A DNA stretch of 64,000 nucleotides, taken from an uncultured Shewanella sp. Lineage in GTDB: Bacteria; Pseudomonadota; Gammaproteobacteria; Enterobacterales; Shewanellaceae. How positions within the stretch are numbered: position 1 is the first letter of the stretch; each line of letters opens with the position of its first letter. A program made the position numbers and the translations under genes. The notes beneath the pieces were generated by a model that did not search any database, was not told where the DNA came from, and saw only the letters and a list, made by a program, of their open reading frames with translations. Positions 8,586 to 17,150 of the stretch are shown here, in pieces. Location: NCBI RefSeq assembly GCF_947491715.1, contig NZ_CANLKR010000004.1, forward strand, positions 1 to 64,000. Reading direction: 5' to 3'.

Positions 8586-9980
8586 ATGTCTCACTCTTCT
8601 CTTCCTGTCGTCATTGTTGGTGCAGGTACTGCAGGTATTTCTGCTGCTGCCGAGCTTGCAGAGGCAGGTATTCATTCTATTGTGATTGATGAAGCTCCTC
8701 GAATTGGTGGCGCTGTTTTTCGCGGCCCCTTTCGTGAAGCGATAGAATTACCTCATCTCGATAATAAATTACGAAAAAAAATAGCCAACATACGTCAGCT
8801 ATATCAAGAAAACCAATCGCATATTCAGCTAATGCTCGAAACCAGAGTCTTGGGGCCCTCTGGTAATAAGGCACTGCTTGTGAGGCATAAAAACGAGGTG
8901 TTCGACATCCCCTATGAACAGCTCATTATTGCAACGGGCTGCCATGAACGCAGTATTCCTTTCGACGGCTGGCAATTACCCGGCATTATGTTACTTGGCG
9001 GAGTTCAACTCCAACTTAAATCAGGCTTAGTTAAACCCGGTCAAAAAATGGCCATTGTAGGCACAGGACCATTGCTTCCCTTAGTGGCTTGCCAACTTCA
9101 CAAAGCAGGCGTCCATGTTGTGGGTGTTTACGAAGCGGGTAAGTTCAGTGACTTTGCCAAAGAAAGCCGTGCATTTTTAAATAGACCCCTATTAACTTTA
9201 GAAGGCATGGGGTTACTCAGTTACTTAAAAGCTCACGCCATTCCCATCCATTATGGTTGGGGGATTGTTTCAGCAAAAGGAGAGGAGTCTTTAAACAGCA
9301 TCACTGTCGCACAATATAATGAAGATTGGTATCCGATTCAAGATACGGAAAAATCCATTGATCTCGACAGCCTAGCGGTCGGTTATGGCTTTGTTTCTCG
9401 CAATCAACTCTCACAACTGATGGGAATTAAACATGACACTTGCTCTTTAAGTGGCCTTAAACCCCAAGTCGATGAATGGCAAATGAGTTCTATACCCAAC
9501 ACCTATATTGCTGGAGACAGTGTGGGAATATTAGGTGGAGAAGGTGCAATGATGGAAGGACGAATAGCCGCTTTATCCATAGCCCAAAATATGAAAATGA
9601 TGTCGGCCATTGTCGCTAAAGAAAAAGCTAATGAATATTATAACTTGCTCAATAAAGTTAAACTCTTTAGAGCAGGCTTTGATCGGGTCGGCCGCCGTCG
9701 AGAAGGGCTGTTATCACTACTGAAACCCGAAACCCTCGTTTGCCGCTGTGAAAATGTGTCTCGAGCAGATATCGATAAAGTGATCAACCAAGGCGTTAAA
9801 GATATTACCGCGTTAAAAATGCGAACACGTGTTGGCATGGGTGATTGTCAGGGAAAAACCTGTAATAGCTATTGCCAAGATAGGCTAAGACAAGAGCTCG
9901 ATACACTCGATGTCGGATACGTTAAGCCTCGTTTTCCTCTTGACCCTATTCCTTTTTCAGCATTATCGGAAGGTGCATAA
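8586..9980 (+). CDS. FAD-dependent subunit with BFD-like [2Fe-2S] domain, HcnB-like
   Basis: A 464-residue pyridine nucleotide-disulfide oxidoreductase-type protein. A dinucleotide-binding fold starts at residue 6 (VVIVGAGTAG) and a second glycine motif (AIVGTGPLLP) lies near residue 157. The C-terminal part holds a BFD-like cluster domain with four cysteines (LVCRCENVS and GDCQGKTC). This architecture is that of HcnB and of D-hydroxyproline dehydrogenase alpha subunits. The ATG at 8586 is one base past the stop of the previous gene; GAGGGA in the end of that gene serves as ribosome-binding site. An in-frame ATG at 8571 would overlap it. Confidence 0.82.
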   Translation: MSHSSLPVVIVGAGTAGISAAAELAEAGIHSIVIDEAPRIGGAVFRGPFREAIELPHLDNKLRKKIANIRQLYQENQSHIQLMLETRVLGPSGNKALLVRHKNEVFDIPYEQLIIATGCHERSIPFDGWQLPGIMLLGGVQLQLKSGLVKPGQKMAIVGTGPLLPLVACQLHKAGVHVVGVYEAGKFSDFAKESRAFLNRPLLTLEGMGLLSYLKAHAIPIHYGWGIVSAKGEESLNSITVAQYNEDWYPIQDTEKSIDLDSLAVGYGFVSRNQLSQLMGIKHDTCSLSGLKPQVDEWQMSSIPNTYIAGDSVGILGGEGAMMEGRIAALSIAQNMKMMSAIVAKEKANEYYNLLNKVKLFRAGFDRVGRRREGLLSLLKPETLVCRCENVSRADIDKVINQGVKDITALKMRTRVGMGDCQGKTCNSYCQDRLRQELDTLDVGYVKPRFPLDPIPFSALSEGA

Positions 9981-9982
9981 AC

Positions 9983-11224
9983 ATGCCAACTCTCTCACAT
10001 AAGAAATATGACATTATTATTGCAGGTGGCGGCGTCATTGGCGCAGCTTGTGCTTATTTTTTAAGTAAAGACAAAGATCTTAATATTGCCTTAGTTGATT
10101 TAAAGAAACCGGGTAACGCCTCTCGTGCTTCAGCAGGGGGTCTTTGGGCTATTGGTGAATCTGTTGGTTTAGGTTGCGGAGTGATATTCTTCAAACGCAT
10201 GTCAATGCAGCGAGCAGAAGCCGAAGGTGCCGATCTCCCACCACTGCGCCCTCATGTTCTACCTGATTGCTTTTTTGAATTTGCGCTTAAAAGCAATAAT
10301 ATGTACCCCGCCCTTTGGCAGGAATTAAAAGACAAGCATGATGTTGACTTTAAGTTTGAAAAAACCGGCCTTAAATACATCATGTATGACAAATACGATA
10401 AACTCTATGCCGACTCGATTGTAGAACAAATTCCCGGACTAAAAGATGAAATTAATTGGCTAAGTGCTGAAGAGCTGGCAAAAGATGAGCCTTATATTAA
10501 TGCTGATGCCATTGGCGCATTAGAGTTTAAGTGCGATCATCAGGTCAACCCTTATCGCTTAAATGAAGCCTATATGGAAGCGGCTAGACAAAATGGTGTT
10601 GAGCTATTTTTACAAACTGAAGTGATAAGCATTGAAAAAGATGGCAATCGCATCACAGGCGTCAATACCACAAAAGGGACACTAGAATGCGACATGCTTA
10701 TCAATGCAGCAGGGAGTTGGGCTGCACAATTAAGTAAAATGGCCACGGGTATTGAGATTCCAGTTTATCCCGTTAAAGGACAAATTATTCTCTCAGAGAA
10801 ATTACCTAAAGTACTCAAAGGCTGTGTTTCCACCACAGACTGTTATATCGCTCAAAAAGATAACGGTGAAGTGCTCATTGGCAGCACGACAGAAGAGAAA
10901 GGATTTGATACCACTAATACTCTACCAGAACTAAAAGAGTTGGCCACTGGCGCCATGCGCTGTTTGCCTATACTGAATGACATGAACATCAAACGTTGCT
11001 GGGCGGGCCTAAGGCCCGGTACACCCGATGAACTGCCCATTTTAGGCGAAATGGAAGGAGTAGAAGGTTATCTTAATGCTTGTGGGCATTTTAGAACAGG
11101 TATTCTGACTTCTGCTATCACAGGAAAGCTTATTAACGATTTGTATCGTGGCCTTCCGTTGGATTTAGATATTACGCCGTTTAAACACGCTCGCTTTAAT
11201 GAGCAACATAAAAAGCAGGCTTAA
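9983..11224 (+). CDS. DAO-family amine/amino acid oxidase subunit, HcnC-like
   Basis: A 413-residue flavoprotein of the glycine/D-amino acid oxidase family. It opens with YDIIIAGGGVIGAACAYFL, binding FAD, and near the end has AGLRPGTPDELPILGE followed by CGHFRTGIL, typical of DadA-like enzymes. With the two upstream genes it forms a membrane-associated three-subunit dehydrogenase. If it acts on glycine the product is hydrogen cyanide (HcnABC); related complexes oxidise D-hydroxyproline or opines. No proline racemase or hydroxyproline gene lies nearby, which slightly favours the Hcn reading, but substrate is unproven. GGAAGGTG precedes the start, two bases after the previous stop. Confidence 0.8.
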   Translation: MPTLSHKKYDIIIAGGGVIGAACAYFLSKDKDLNIALVDLKKPGNASRASAGGLWAIGESVGLGCGVIFFKRMSMQRAEAEGADLPPLRPHVLPDCFFEFALKSNNMYPALWQELKDKHDVDFKFEKTGLKYIMYDKYDKLYADSIVEQIPGLKDEINWLSAEELAKDEPYINADAIGALEFKCDHQVNPYRLNEAYMEAARQNGVELFLQTEVISIEKDGNRITGVNTTKGTLECDMLINAAGSWAAQLSKMATGIEIPVYPVKGQIILSEKLPKVLKGCVSTTDCYIAQKDNGEVLIGSTTEEKGFDTTNTLPELKELATGAMRCLPILNDMNIKRCWAGLRPGTPDELPILGEMEGVEGYLNACGHFRTGILTSAITGKLINDLYRGLPLDLDITPFKHARFNEQHKKQA

Positions 11225-11246
11225 CCTTTAATTGCATGACAAATCC

Positions 11247-11279
11247 GCTCTAACTTATATTATTCAAATAAGTTAGAGC
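11247..11279 (+). terminator. Probable terminator of the HcnABC-type operon
   Basis: A perfect 12-bp stem (GCTCTAACTTAT / ATAAGTTAGAGC) around a nine-base loop, 22 bases after the last stop codon. The downstream sequence ACTTTATA has only a weak T tract. Confidence 0.6.
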
Positions 11280-11303
11280 ACTTTATACATTTCATTGTTA
11301 TCG

Positions 11304-11539
11304 CTACAAAGTCCCTAGGTAAAAATCATTCAAAAATTTAGCATACTTAGCCAAACTGGGTAAACCCACTGCTTTTCTATGTTGATCGACATTGGCTTCA
11401 TCTTCTATTTCATCAGGAACATATTCTCTCCCTTAAAAATAAAGACACATAAAAAATGAAACATCCACTTAACCACATCACGTACAACAAGATCACGCAT
11501 GCTTACAATTTGATCGTTGTTGTTATCATTTATGTTCAT
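11304..11539 (-). pseudogene. Short frameshifted gene remnant, unknown
   Basis: On the minus strand an ATG at 11539 opens MNINDNNNDQIVSMRDLVVR and runs 44 codons to a stop. In a second frame, beginning at about 11422, protein-like sequence EYVPDEIEDEANVDQHRK and VGLPSLAKYAKFLND continues to a TAG at 11304, but it has no start codon and a stop just upstream. The simplest reading is one gene of about 78 codons broken by a frameshift in the phenylalanine-rich middle. I do not recognise the product. Confidence 0.35.
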
Positions 11540-11620
11540 TATGATGCCCCACATTACAAATTCTAAAATGATTTTTAGGGCTATTTAAATTGGCCTAATC
11601 TATCCCGAAGGAGCAAAGTA

Positions 11621-13246
11621 ATGAAATATATTTTACCTGTATTTATCCTTTATTTATTCGGCGTAAGCCATGTTTTTGCTGCTGATTACTATTTCAGCAA
11701 ATGGGACAATAGCTTGCCTTTATCTGAAAAATGGACCGTGGTGAAAGAGAGCTCTGGAAGGGAAACTGGATCACTGGAACTCATAAATAATTTTAATGGT
11801 GCTAGATGCTTACTTACCGCAATTGGTGATCAATGTACTCTCTGGGAAGGAAAAATATACACAGGGAAAATGATTAGTTACAAGGATGTATTTCATGGGA
11901 GATTCAGCTTTCATGACCAAGCAGGCAATGAAGTTGTTAGAGCTACCCTAGAGCGTAAGATGAAAACAAGTAGTAATGATCCCATTCCTGAATGGCACTC
12001 AATAAGCCAACCCCAAAGTTCAATAGCATTCTCACGTCCAGGAGATATTCAAATTTTTCTAACTCAATTTTTAGCCAATAATCCTATGGTGATCCGCAGC
12101 TCAACAGGAGATGCTTGTGTCCATAAGGATAGCTTTGGAAGTGAGTCTGGTAAGAATATCCACATTGGAACGAGTGATTGTGACGCCCCTTCATTCCCCG
12201 TCGCAGAAAACAGTACCTGGAGAATGGATGAAGATGGACTGATCAAAAATTATTTGTATTCTGACATTTGTTTATCTGCTAATTCACATAACAACATTGA
12301 GACTATTGCTTGTGATGAGGCTGATCCAGCCTATAGTCGTTGGGAATTAATGCGCCATACTCTACAAATAAAGCTACAGAACGAAAATTTATGCATGGAG
12401 CGAGAAGGTGACCATCAAGGAAAAAATATACATACCAAGATTTGCCAAAGTGCTAATACAAAACAACACTGGAAATTTATGCATCCTGACGAATTTAATA
12501 TTAACACAGTAGGCGATGGCCATGTAAATATTACTGACTCAGAAAATAATATGCTTTGTAACTCTAAGAGTTCTTGTCGCTATACTCACCTAAATATAGG
12601 CGAGAAAATAACCTTTACAGCGGTACCAGATATTGTAGATCGTAAATTTTCTCATTGGATCAACTTACCTTGTGGGTCAGATCCTGTATGTGATGTCATT
12701 TTCGACACAGAATTAAATTTAAATGCTATTACCGCATTCTTTAATGTGAAATTAGGTGATATTTCCAGTTGGTATATTACCGAAGAAATAGATAACATCG
12801 ACAACGTTTACTTTGATGGGACTCGATATTTTCTTGAAGGTAAATCTGAATTAGAACCTCTTGTAACATTTAAAGCAGAGTTACCCATTGGACCCTGGGG
12901 TGCATTCTATTATGTTGATGCGCACATTGATTGTATAAAAGAATTACATGTTGAAAAACTAAGCTATACGCTCAATGAAGATAACGCACTCAGTAACATC
13001 ATAATAGATGGGTATTATGTAGACATTAAAAGCCCTAGTATTGATCCTACCAAACCATTTTATTTAAATGAAATAACGGGGCAATTGCATGTTTCCTATA
13101 TTTGCACCGATGATAAAGGTTCCAGCGGATTACATTTTGATAAGGCGATTTTTAATCCAAACTCCGAAACAATCAATATCCAAACACATATCAGTAATTA
13201 TAGCCATGCTAATTTCAAAGTGAATATACCCAAGGAACAACACTGA
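11621..13246 (+). CDS. Secreted ricin B-type beta-trefoil lectin-like protein
   Basis: A 541-residue exported protein. A Sec signal peptide (hydrophobic LPVFILYLFGVSHVFA, cleavage after about residue 20) is followed by an unassigned N-terminal domain to about residue 140. Residues 150-285 have the spacing of ricin-type beta-trefoil repeats: CVHKDSFGSESGKNIHIG, ICLSANSHNNIETIAC and LCMEREGDHQGKNIH, with closing tryptophans (STWRM, YSRWEL, QHWKF). Residues 285-375 resemble a bacterial beta repeat (FSHWINLPCGSDPVCDV). Many cysteines suggest disulfides outside the cytoplasm. Ribosome-binding site GAAGGAG is clear. It is a lone gene; role may be carbohydrate binding or toxin-like, not proven. Confidence 0.72.
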   Translation: MKYILPVFILYLFGVSHVFAADYYFSKWDNSLPLSEKWTVVKESSGRETGSLELINNFNGARCLLTAIGDQCTLWEGKIYTGKMISYKDVFHGRFSFHDQAGNEVVRATLERKMKTSSNDPIPEWHSISQPQSSIAFSRPGDIQIFLTQFLANNPMVIRSSTGDACVHKDSFGSESGKNIHIGTSDCDAPSFPVAENSTWRMDEDGLIKNYLYSDICLSANSHNNIETIACDEADPAYSRWELMRHTLQIKLQNENLCMEREGDHQGKNIHTKICQSANTKQHWKFMHPDEFNINTVGDGHVNITDSENNMLCNSKSSCRYTHLNIGEKITFTAVPDIVDRKFSHWINLPCGSDPVCDVIFDTELNLNAITAFFNVKLGDISSWYITEEIDNIDNVYFDGTRYFLEGKSELEPLVTFKAELPIGPWGAFYYVDAHIDCIKELHVEKLSYTLNEDNALSNIIIDGYYVDIKSPSIDPTKPFYLNEITGQLHVSYICTDDKGSSGLHFDKAIFNPNSETINIQTHISNYSHANFKVNIPKEQH

Positions 13247-13330
13247 AACATGAGTAATATCATAGTATGTATCAATATATTAAGATAATATAGTCGACCC
13301 TAATATTCAGATAAAGCCATGGATTGACTA

Positions 13331-13349
13331 AGGAGGCCATAGGCCTCCT
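13331..13349 (+). terminator. Hairpin downstream of the lectin-like gene
   Basis: A perfect 8-bp GC-rich stem AGGAGGCC / GGCCTCCT with loop ATA, about 85 bases after the stop codon. The T tract is weak (GCTTGTACCATTTT), so termination is likely but not certain. Confidence 0.5.
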
Positions 13350-13378
13350 GCTTGTACCATTTTCAAAAGTAAAGCAGT

Positions 13379-13474
13379 GCATATCATCCCTAAGCATTGA
13401 TATTCAATTGGTAATGAGAGTATTGATTAAGCCTGATTAAAAATAAATATCACTTTCATCGTAAGCGATAAACT
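13379..13474. repeat. Decayed duplicate of the lipoprotein gene's 5' region (copy A)
   Basis: This stretch matches 13791-13885, for example GCATATCATCC at the left and ATATCACTTT.ATCGTAAGC.ATAAAC at the right, with scattered changes in between. The other copy contains the first codons and upstream region of the small lipoprotein gene, so this copy is a promoter-and-start fragment without its coding body. Confidence 0.6.
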
Positions 13475-13545
13475 ATGAGCCTTCGCTAAACAATCTATAT
13501 CATTTTATACACTGACAACTTAATTTTCTAAAAGTGTGAGTTAGC

Positions 13546-13809
13546 TCACCATGTGTCGTTACCCCAGCATTCATCCTTGTGCTGCTCATATTGTTGACCA
13601 ATAGGAAAAATAACACTCACTTTTTGTACTTCATCCTGCAGATCAGTTTGATTTTGTCTATGCGCAGGAATGACATCATCATGGTCATCATTCACGACTG
13701 CGACTGACGCACACCCTTGAAGCAATAGTGCACATCCTAGTGCTGTTATTAGTACTGTTATTAATGCTCTCAAACTTAAAATAAAACGGCGCATATCATC
13801 CATAACCAT
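13546..13809 (-). CDS. Small predicted lipoprotein
   Basis: An 87-residue protein with a basic N-terminus, a hydrophobic segment (LITVLITALGCALLL) and the lipobox LLQGC, so the mature part starts at Cys32 and is about 56 residues. The mature region is acidic and hydrophilic (NDDHDDVIPAHRQNQ) and ends KDECWGNDTW. I do not recognise the family. The start may be any of three closely spaced ATGs; none has a strong ribosome-binding site. The region upstream is duplicated at 13379-13474. Confidence 0.6.
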   Translation of the reverse strand: MVMDDMRRFILSLRALITVLITALGCALLLQGCASVAVVNDDHDDVIPAHRQNQTDLQDEVQKVSVIFPIGQQYEQHKDECWGNDTW

Positions 13810-13885
13810 CGGTATTTAATTAAGAATAAAAGTATTCCTTAAGTAAGCGTAAAAATATATATCACTTTAATCGTAAGCAATAAAC
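13791..13885. repeat. Direct repeat copy B, covering the lipoprotein gene start
   Basis: The intact counterpart of the fragment at 13379. It includes the first codons of the lipoprotein gene and about 75 bases of its upstream region. Confidence 0.6.
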
Positions 13886-13959
13886 GATCAGTTAACACTC
13901 CATAGCGGATCGTTCAGTAGAATGTCAGGGAAAATAAAGTCGATGATAAGAAAATGAAA

Positions 13960-13982
13960 AATGCCGCTAAATTAGCGGCATT
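13960..13982 (-). terminator. Terminator of rsgA
   Basis: A 10-bp perfect stem AATGCCGCTA / TAGCGGCATT with a three-base loop. On the minus strand the stem is followed by TTTTCATTTTC, a T-rich tract. It lies 27 bases past the rsgA stop codon. Confidence 0.8.
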
Positions 13983-14008
13983 GAAAATGTCGATATGTTC
14001 AGTGTGTA

Positions 14009-15094
14009 TTAATCGCCTTGCTTTAGTTTACGGCCTGTCGATTGCACCTTTTTGTACATCTTAGACAGCTGTTTATCATGAAGACGTTTATCAGCCAGAG
14101 TTGCACCATTACGAGCTTGCTCTCGCAATAACTTTTGATAATTATTAAAACGCCTTTCAGTCAGGAGGCCATTATCAATAGCGGCAAGTACTTTACAACC
14201 CGGCTCAGTGTGATGCTGGCAATTAGCAAAACGACACTGTGATATAAGCACTTCAAGATCAGCAAACGTTTCTTGTACGCCGACGGTACAATCTGCTAAT
14301 TGTAACTCACGCATACCTGGTGTATCGAGTAATAAGCCACCACTTGCTAATACATGCAATGAACGCGATGTTGTGGTGTGACGTCCTTTATTGTCATCTT
14401 CACGAACACCCGCTGTAATTTGCACTTTTCTACCTAATAATGCATTAATTAGACTCGACTTTCCTACGCCAGACGACCCCATCAATGCAATGGTTTGCCC
14501 CATCTTGCACCAAGATAACAGCACCTTTACCGAGCTCACATCAAGGCTATTAACTGCCTCGATCATTAACTGACTATCCAGTTGCTGAACGTGTTTAATT
14601 TTATCCTCGACATCATCACAAAGATCGACTTTGGTGAGTACAACGACAGGCTCAATTTGTGCGTCGTTGGCAAGCGTTAAATACCGCTCGATTCGACTCA
14701 AATTAAAATCATTATCCAGTGCTACCACGATAAACACAGTATCGATATTTGCAGCAATATACTGCTCAACCACTTTACTACCAGCAGCTTTACGACTGAA
14801 CAATGATTGTCTCTCTAATAAACGTTCAAACTTTTTTTCTTGGTTTAACACAATCCAATCACCTATGCTCATCAAGGGTTGGCTTTGATGTACAGGCAAT
14901 GGTATTTCACCTTGCTCAGTGGCTAATAGATAACCGCTTCTATGGTGAGCAATCACTTTAGCAAACCTTGAGTATTCAAGATCGGTAAGTGTAAGCTGTT
15001 GCTGAAAAAATGTTTTCCATCCAAGTTGTTGTAATGAGATTGGATATGTAAATAATGTTTTAGAATTCATTGGTTTTACCCTAGACGCATGCAT
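14009..15094 (-). CDS. rsgA: Small ribosomal subunit biogenesis GTPase RsgA
   Basis: A 361-residue circularly permuted GTPase that acts in late maturation of the 30S subunit. An N-terminal OB-fold (about residues 40-100) precedes the GTPase domain, in which the G4 motif TKVD (154-157) comes before the P-loop GSSGVGKSS (206-214) and the DTPGMREL G3 motif. The C-terminal zinc motif is seen as CRFANCQHHTEPGC. The C-terminus is lysine-rich, as expected for RNA contact. The internal ATG at 15070 is preceded by AGGG and may be the true start. This may be a second RsgA-like paralogue in the genome, which cannot be judged from the window. Confidence 0.9.
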   Translation of the reverse strand: MHASRVKPMNSKTLFTYPISLQQLGWKTFFQQQLTLTDLEYSRFAKVIAHHRSGYLLATEQGEIPLPVHQSQPLMSIGDWIVLNQEKKFERLLERQSLFSRKAAGSKVVEQYIAANIDTVFIVVALDNDFNLSRIERYLTLANDAQIEPVVVLTKVDLCDDVEDKIKHVQQLDSQLMIEAVNSLDVSSVKVLLSWCKMGQTIALMGSSGVGKSSLINALLGRKVQITAGVREDDNKGRHTTTSRSLHVLASGGLLLDTPGMRELQLADCTVGVQETFADLEVLISQCRFANCQHHTEPGCKVLAAIDNGLLTERRFNNYQKLLREQARNGATLADKRLHDKQLSKMYKKVQSTGRKLKQGD

Positions 15095-15761
15095 AAACTT
15101 ATCGACAGTTTTACAACGTCAAAAAACAATTAAGTTAGGGTCTACTTCAGATATTGTGACCCCGGTAATGACATACACCGGGTAAAAGGAACGCGAACAT
15201 AAACTCAATGACATTGAGTTATTCAATTAGGAAATGGCTTGATAAGAAAACAATAAACGAAAGTGACTTAATAAAGTCCTCAGTTCATCTACCTATCATT
15301 ACTTCACTTGACCGATTTATACGCGCGTCACTTTTACAGCCGTGTATCGGGTTTTCATTACAATCATCTTATATCCTCTCATTATTTATTAACTCAAGCA
15401 GAGTAACAGAAAAAGAACAATAGCAAAAGTGTACCTAATGTATTAATCATTGAATGTGACTAAAATCCACTTGCTTGCTAAGCACATATTGAGCTCCCCT
15501 ATTTTTTGCCCGTACAAACCCAGTATCAACTGATAGAGGTATATAATTTACAAATAGATAACAGAGTGAACTTCAGCCAAAAGTCGATCATCAACACTAT
15601 AACATGAAATAAAAATTGTTTTATATCAGTTATTTATTGTATATAATGATGAAGAGGTCATAAATTTTAAAATTGATGTCTTTTTCTGATAGATATTACA
15701 CTAAAGTCGTATAGTATATTCATGGTTTGTTGTTGCTACTGTCAATATTAGGAAGAGAAAT
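15095..15761. other. Gap upstream of the chaperone gene
   Basis: About 670 bases, increasingly AT-rich towards 15761. A 71-codon frame at 15208-15423 has no good ribosome-binding site and no recognisable features; I leave it out. TATAGTATA at about 15712 could be a -10 element for the gene at 15762. Confidence 0.45.
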
Positions 15762-16226
15762 ATGATCACGGCTTTTGAAAAGTTAGGAAATTCATTAGGA
15801 ATAGGTGAATTTAAGTTTAATGCCGATGGCTATTTATCTGTTATCCTTCACGGAGAATATACAATCCACTTTCAGTTTAATGAGAGCAAAAACACATTAA
15901 GTTTTTACTCAGAAATTGCGGATTTAACGCATGTTAAATCCGTTAATTTACTTTCTGAATTATTAAAAGAGAATTTTCTCAGCGAAAGTGGTAATCAATT
16001 TCACTTTAGCATTAATCCTGAAACAAATTGGTTACTCTTATTTAGAACAATAGATGAACCTATAATAGACTTATCAATATTTAAAAATATAATCAATAGC
16101 TTAATTGAGTCGGTTATGACGTGGAAAAAACGCATCAATAATTTTTTGCAAGATAATCTCAATAAAAAAATGCAACAGAATCAGTATCAGATCCCCGCCA
16201 ATAAGTTTTCTTTTATTTCCAGATAA
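15762..16226 (+). CDS. CesT-family type III secretion chaperone (orphan)
   Basis: A 154-residue small protein with the pattern of class I type III secretion chaperones (CesT/Tir chaperone family). The N-terminal helix FEKLGNSLGIGEFKF is followed by beta strands (DGYLSVILHGEYTIHF), a short strand pair with LSFYSEIADL, a second helix (SVNLLSELLKEN), then FHFSINPETNWLLLFRTID. These chaperones are cytoplasmic dimers that hold effector proteins ready for export. The C-terminus (after residue 125) is a polar, glutamine-rich tail. Ribosome-binding site AGGAAGAG is good. No effector or secretion gene is adjacent; the nearest candidate effector here is the kinase at 53275. Assignment rests on fold pattern, not on a single motif. 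Confidence 0.65.
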   Translation: MITAFEKLGNSLGIGEFKFNADGYLSVILHGEYTIHFQFNESKNTLSFYSEIADLTHVKSVNLLSELLKENFLSESGNQFHFSINPETNWLLLFRTIDEPIIDLSIFKNIINSLIESVMTWKKRINNFLQDNLNKKMQQNQYQIPANKFSFISR

Positions 16227-16239
16227 TGCACTAGAATGA

Positions 16240-17085
16240 CTACCCATTCACCGTATAAAAAACGGTACTCACTTGAGTATTAAAGGCAGGGTTTTGATAT
16301 AAGGCAGCCGTATTGTTCTGCTTTAGCAAAGTAGTGGCTGTATGCTCCATAAAAGCAATCGTCAGATCTGACAACGCGTTGCCAATACTAAAACGTTTCA
16401 CACCCAAATTTTGTAACTGACTCATATCAGTCAGATCGGGTAGCGACATAACATTAACGGGCGCTGCAATGCTGCGAGTCACCGCCTTAATGTCATCACT
16501 TTGAGTCATGCCGGGCACAAATATTCCACTGGCCCCGCTGGCAATATAACAACTGCCCCGCGCTATCGTTTCTTGAAGCGGATCCTTGGCATGAAAATAA
16601 GCATCAATACGGGCATTGATGAAAAAATCCTGATAACCCGCCTCGTCCAATCCCGAGCGAATTGACTTGATAAGTTCTGCATGGGCAGCGGTATCTTTCA
16701 GACCACCTACAACACTGTCAGTCAAATGACTGGCAAAAGGCTTATATGAATCTTCAATATTAATACCAACAACACCTAGGTTTGCCAGTGTAATCACATT
16801 ATCAACAATCTCGTCATTTGTCTTCGCAAAGCCCGACTCAATATCAACTGTCACCGGAATACTGACCACAGCCATAATTTTCTCGACAATGGATAAACAT
16901 GCCTGAAAAGAAATAATTTCACCATCTTTATATCCAAGGCTATTGGCCATTCCCCAACTTGTGGTCCCTATCGCCTTAAAGCCAGCTTGCTCTAAGATCA
17001 GAGCAGATAATGCATCCCAGGCATTTGGAAGCAAAAGTGGGGCATCTTGTTCATGTAGATTTTTAAAATTTTTACTGTTATTCAT
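16240..17085 (-). CDS. PEP mutase/isocitrate lyase-family protein
   Basis: A 281-residue (beta/alpha)8 barrel enzyme. The N-terminal PNAWDALSALILEQAGFKAIGTTS and the metal-site segment DIESGFAKT followed by GINIEDS are typical of the group with oxaloacetate hydrolase, carboxyPEP mutase and 2-methylisocitrate lyase. The cysteine-containing KKCGH motif of true isocitrate lyases is absent, so the specific reaction (C-C or C-P bond chemistry on a 2-oxo acid) is not determined. GGAGTG lies five bases before the ATG. It is convergent with the chaperone gene, with 13 bases between stops. Confidence 0.75.
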   Translation of the reverse strand: MNNSKNFKNLHEQDAPLLLPNAWDALSALILEQAGFKAIGTTSWGMANSLGYKDGEIISFQACLSIVEKIMAVVSIPVTVDIESGFAKTNDEIVDNVITLANLGVVGINIEDSYKPFASHLTDSVVGGLKDTAAHAELIKSIRSGLDEAGYQDFFINARIDAYFHAKDPLQETIARGSCYIASGASGIFVPGMTQSDDIKAVTRSIAAPVNVMSLPDLTDMSQLQNLGVKRFSIGNALSDLTIAFMEHTATTLLKQNNTAALYQNPAFNTQVSTVFYTVNG

Positions 17086-17150
17086 TTTTCACTCCATTGA
17101 TACTATTATTCTTATTGTTAAAAAAGTAGCTTATTATATTGATTGCTAAA

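Noticed and set aside
15208..15423. 71-codon plus-strand frame between rsgA and the chaperone gene
   Set aside because: No well-placed ribosome-binding site, no recognisable features, ordinary length for chance.
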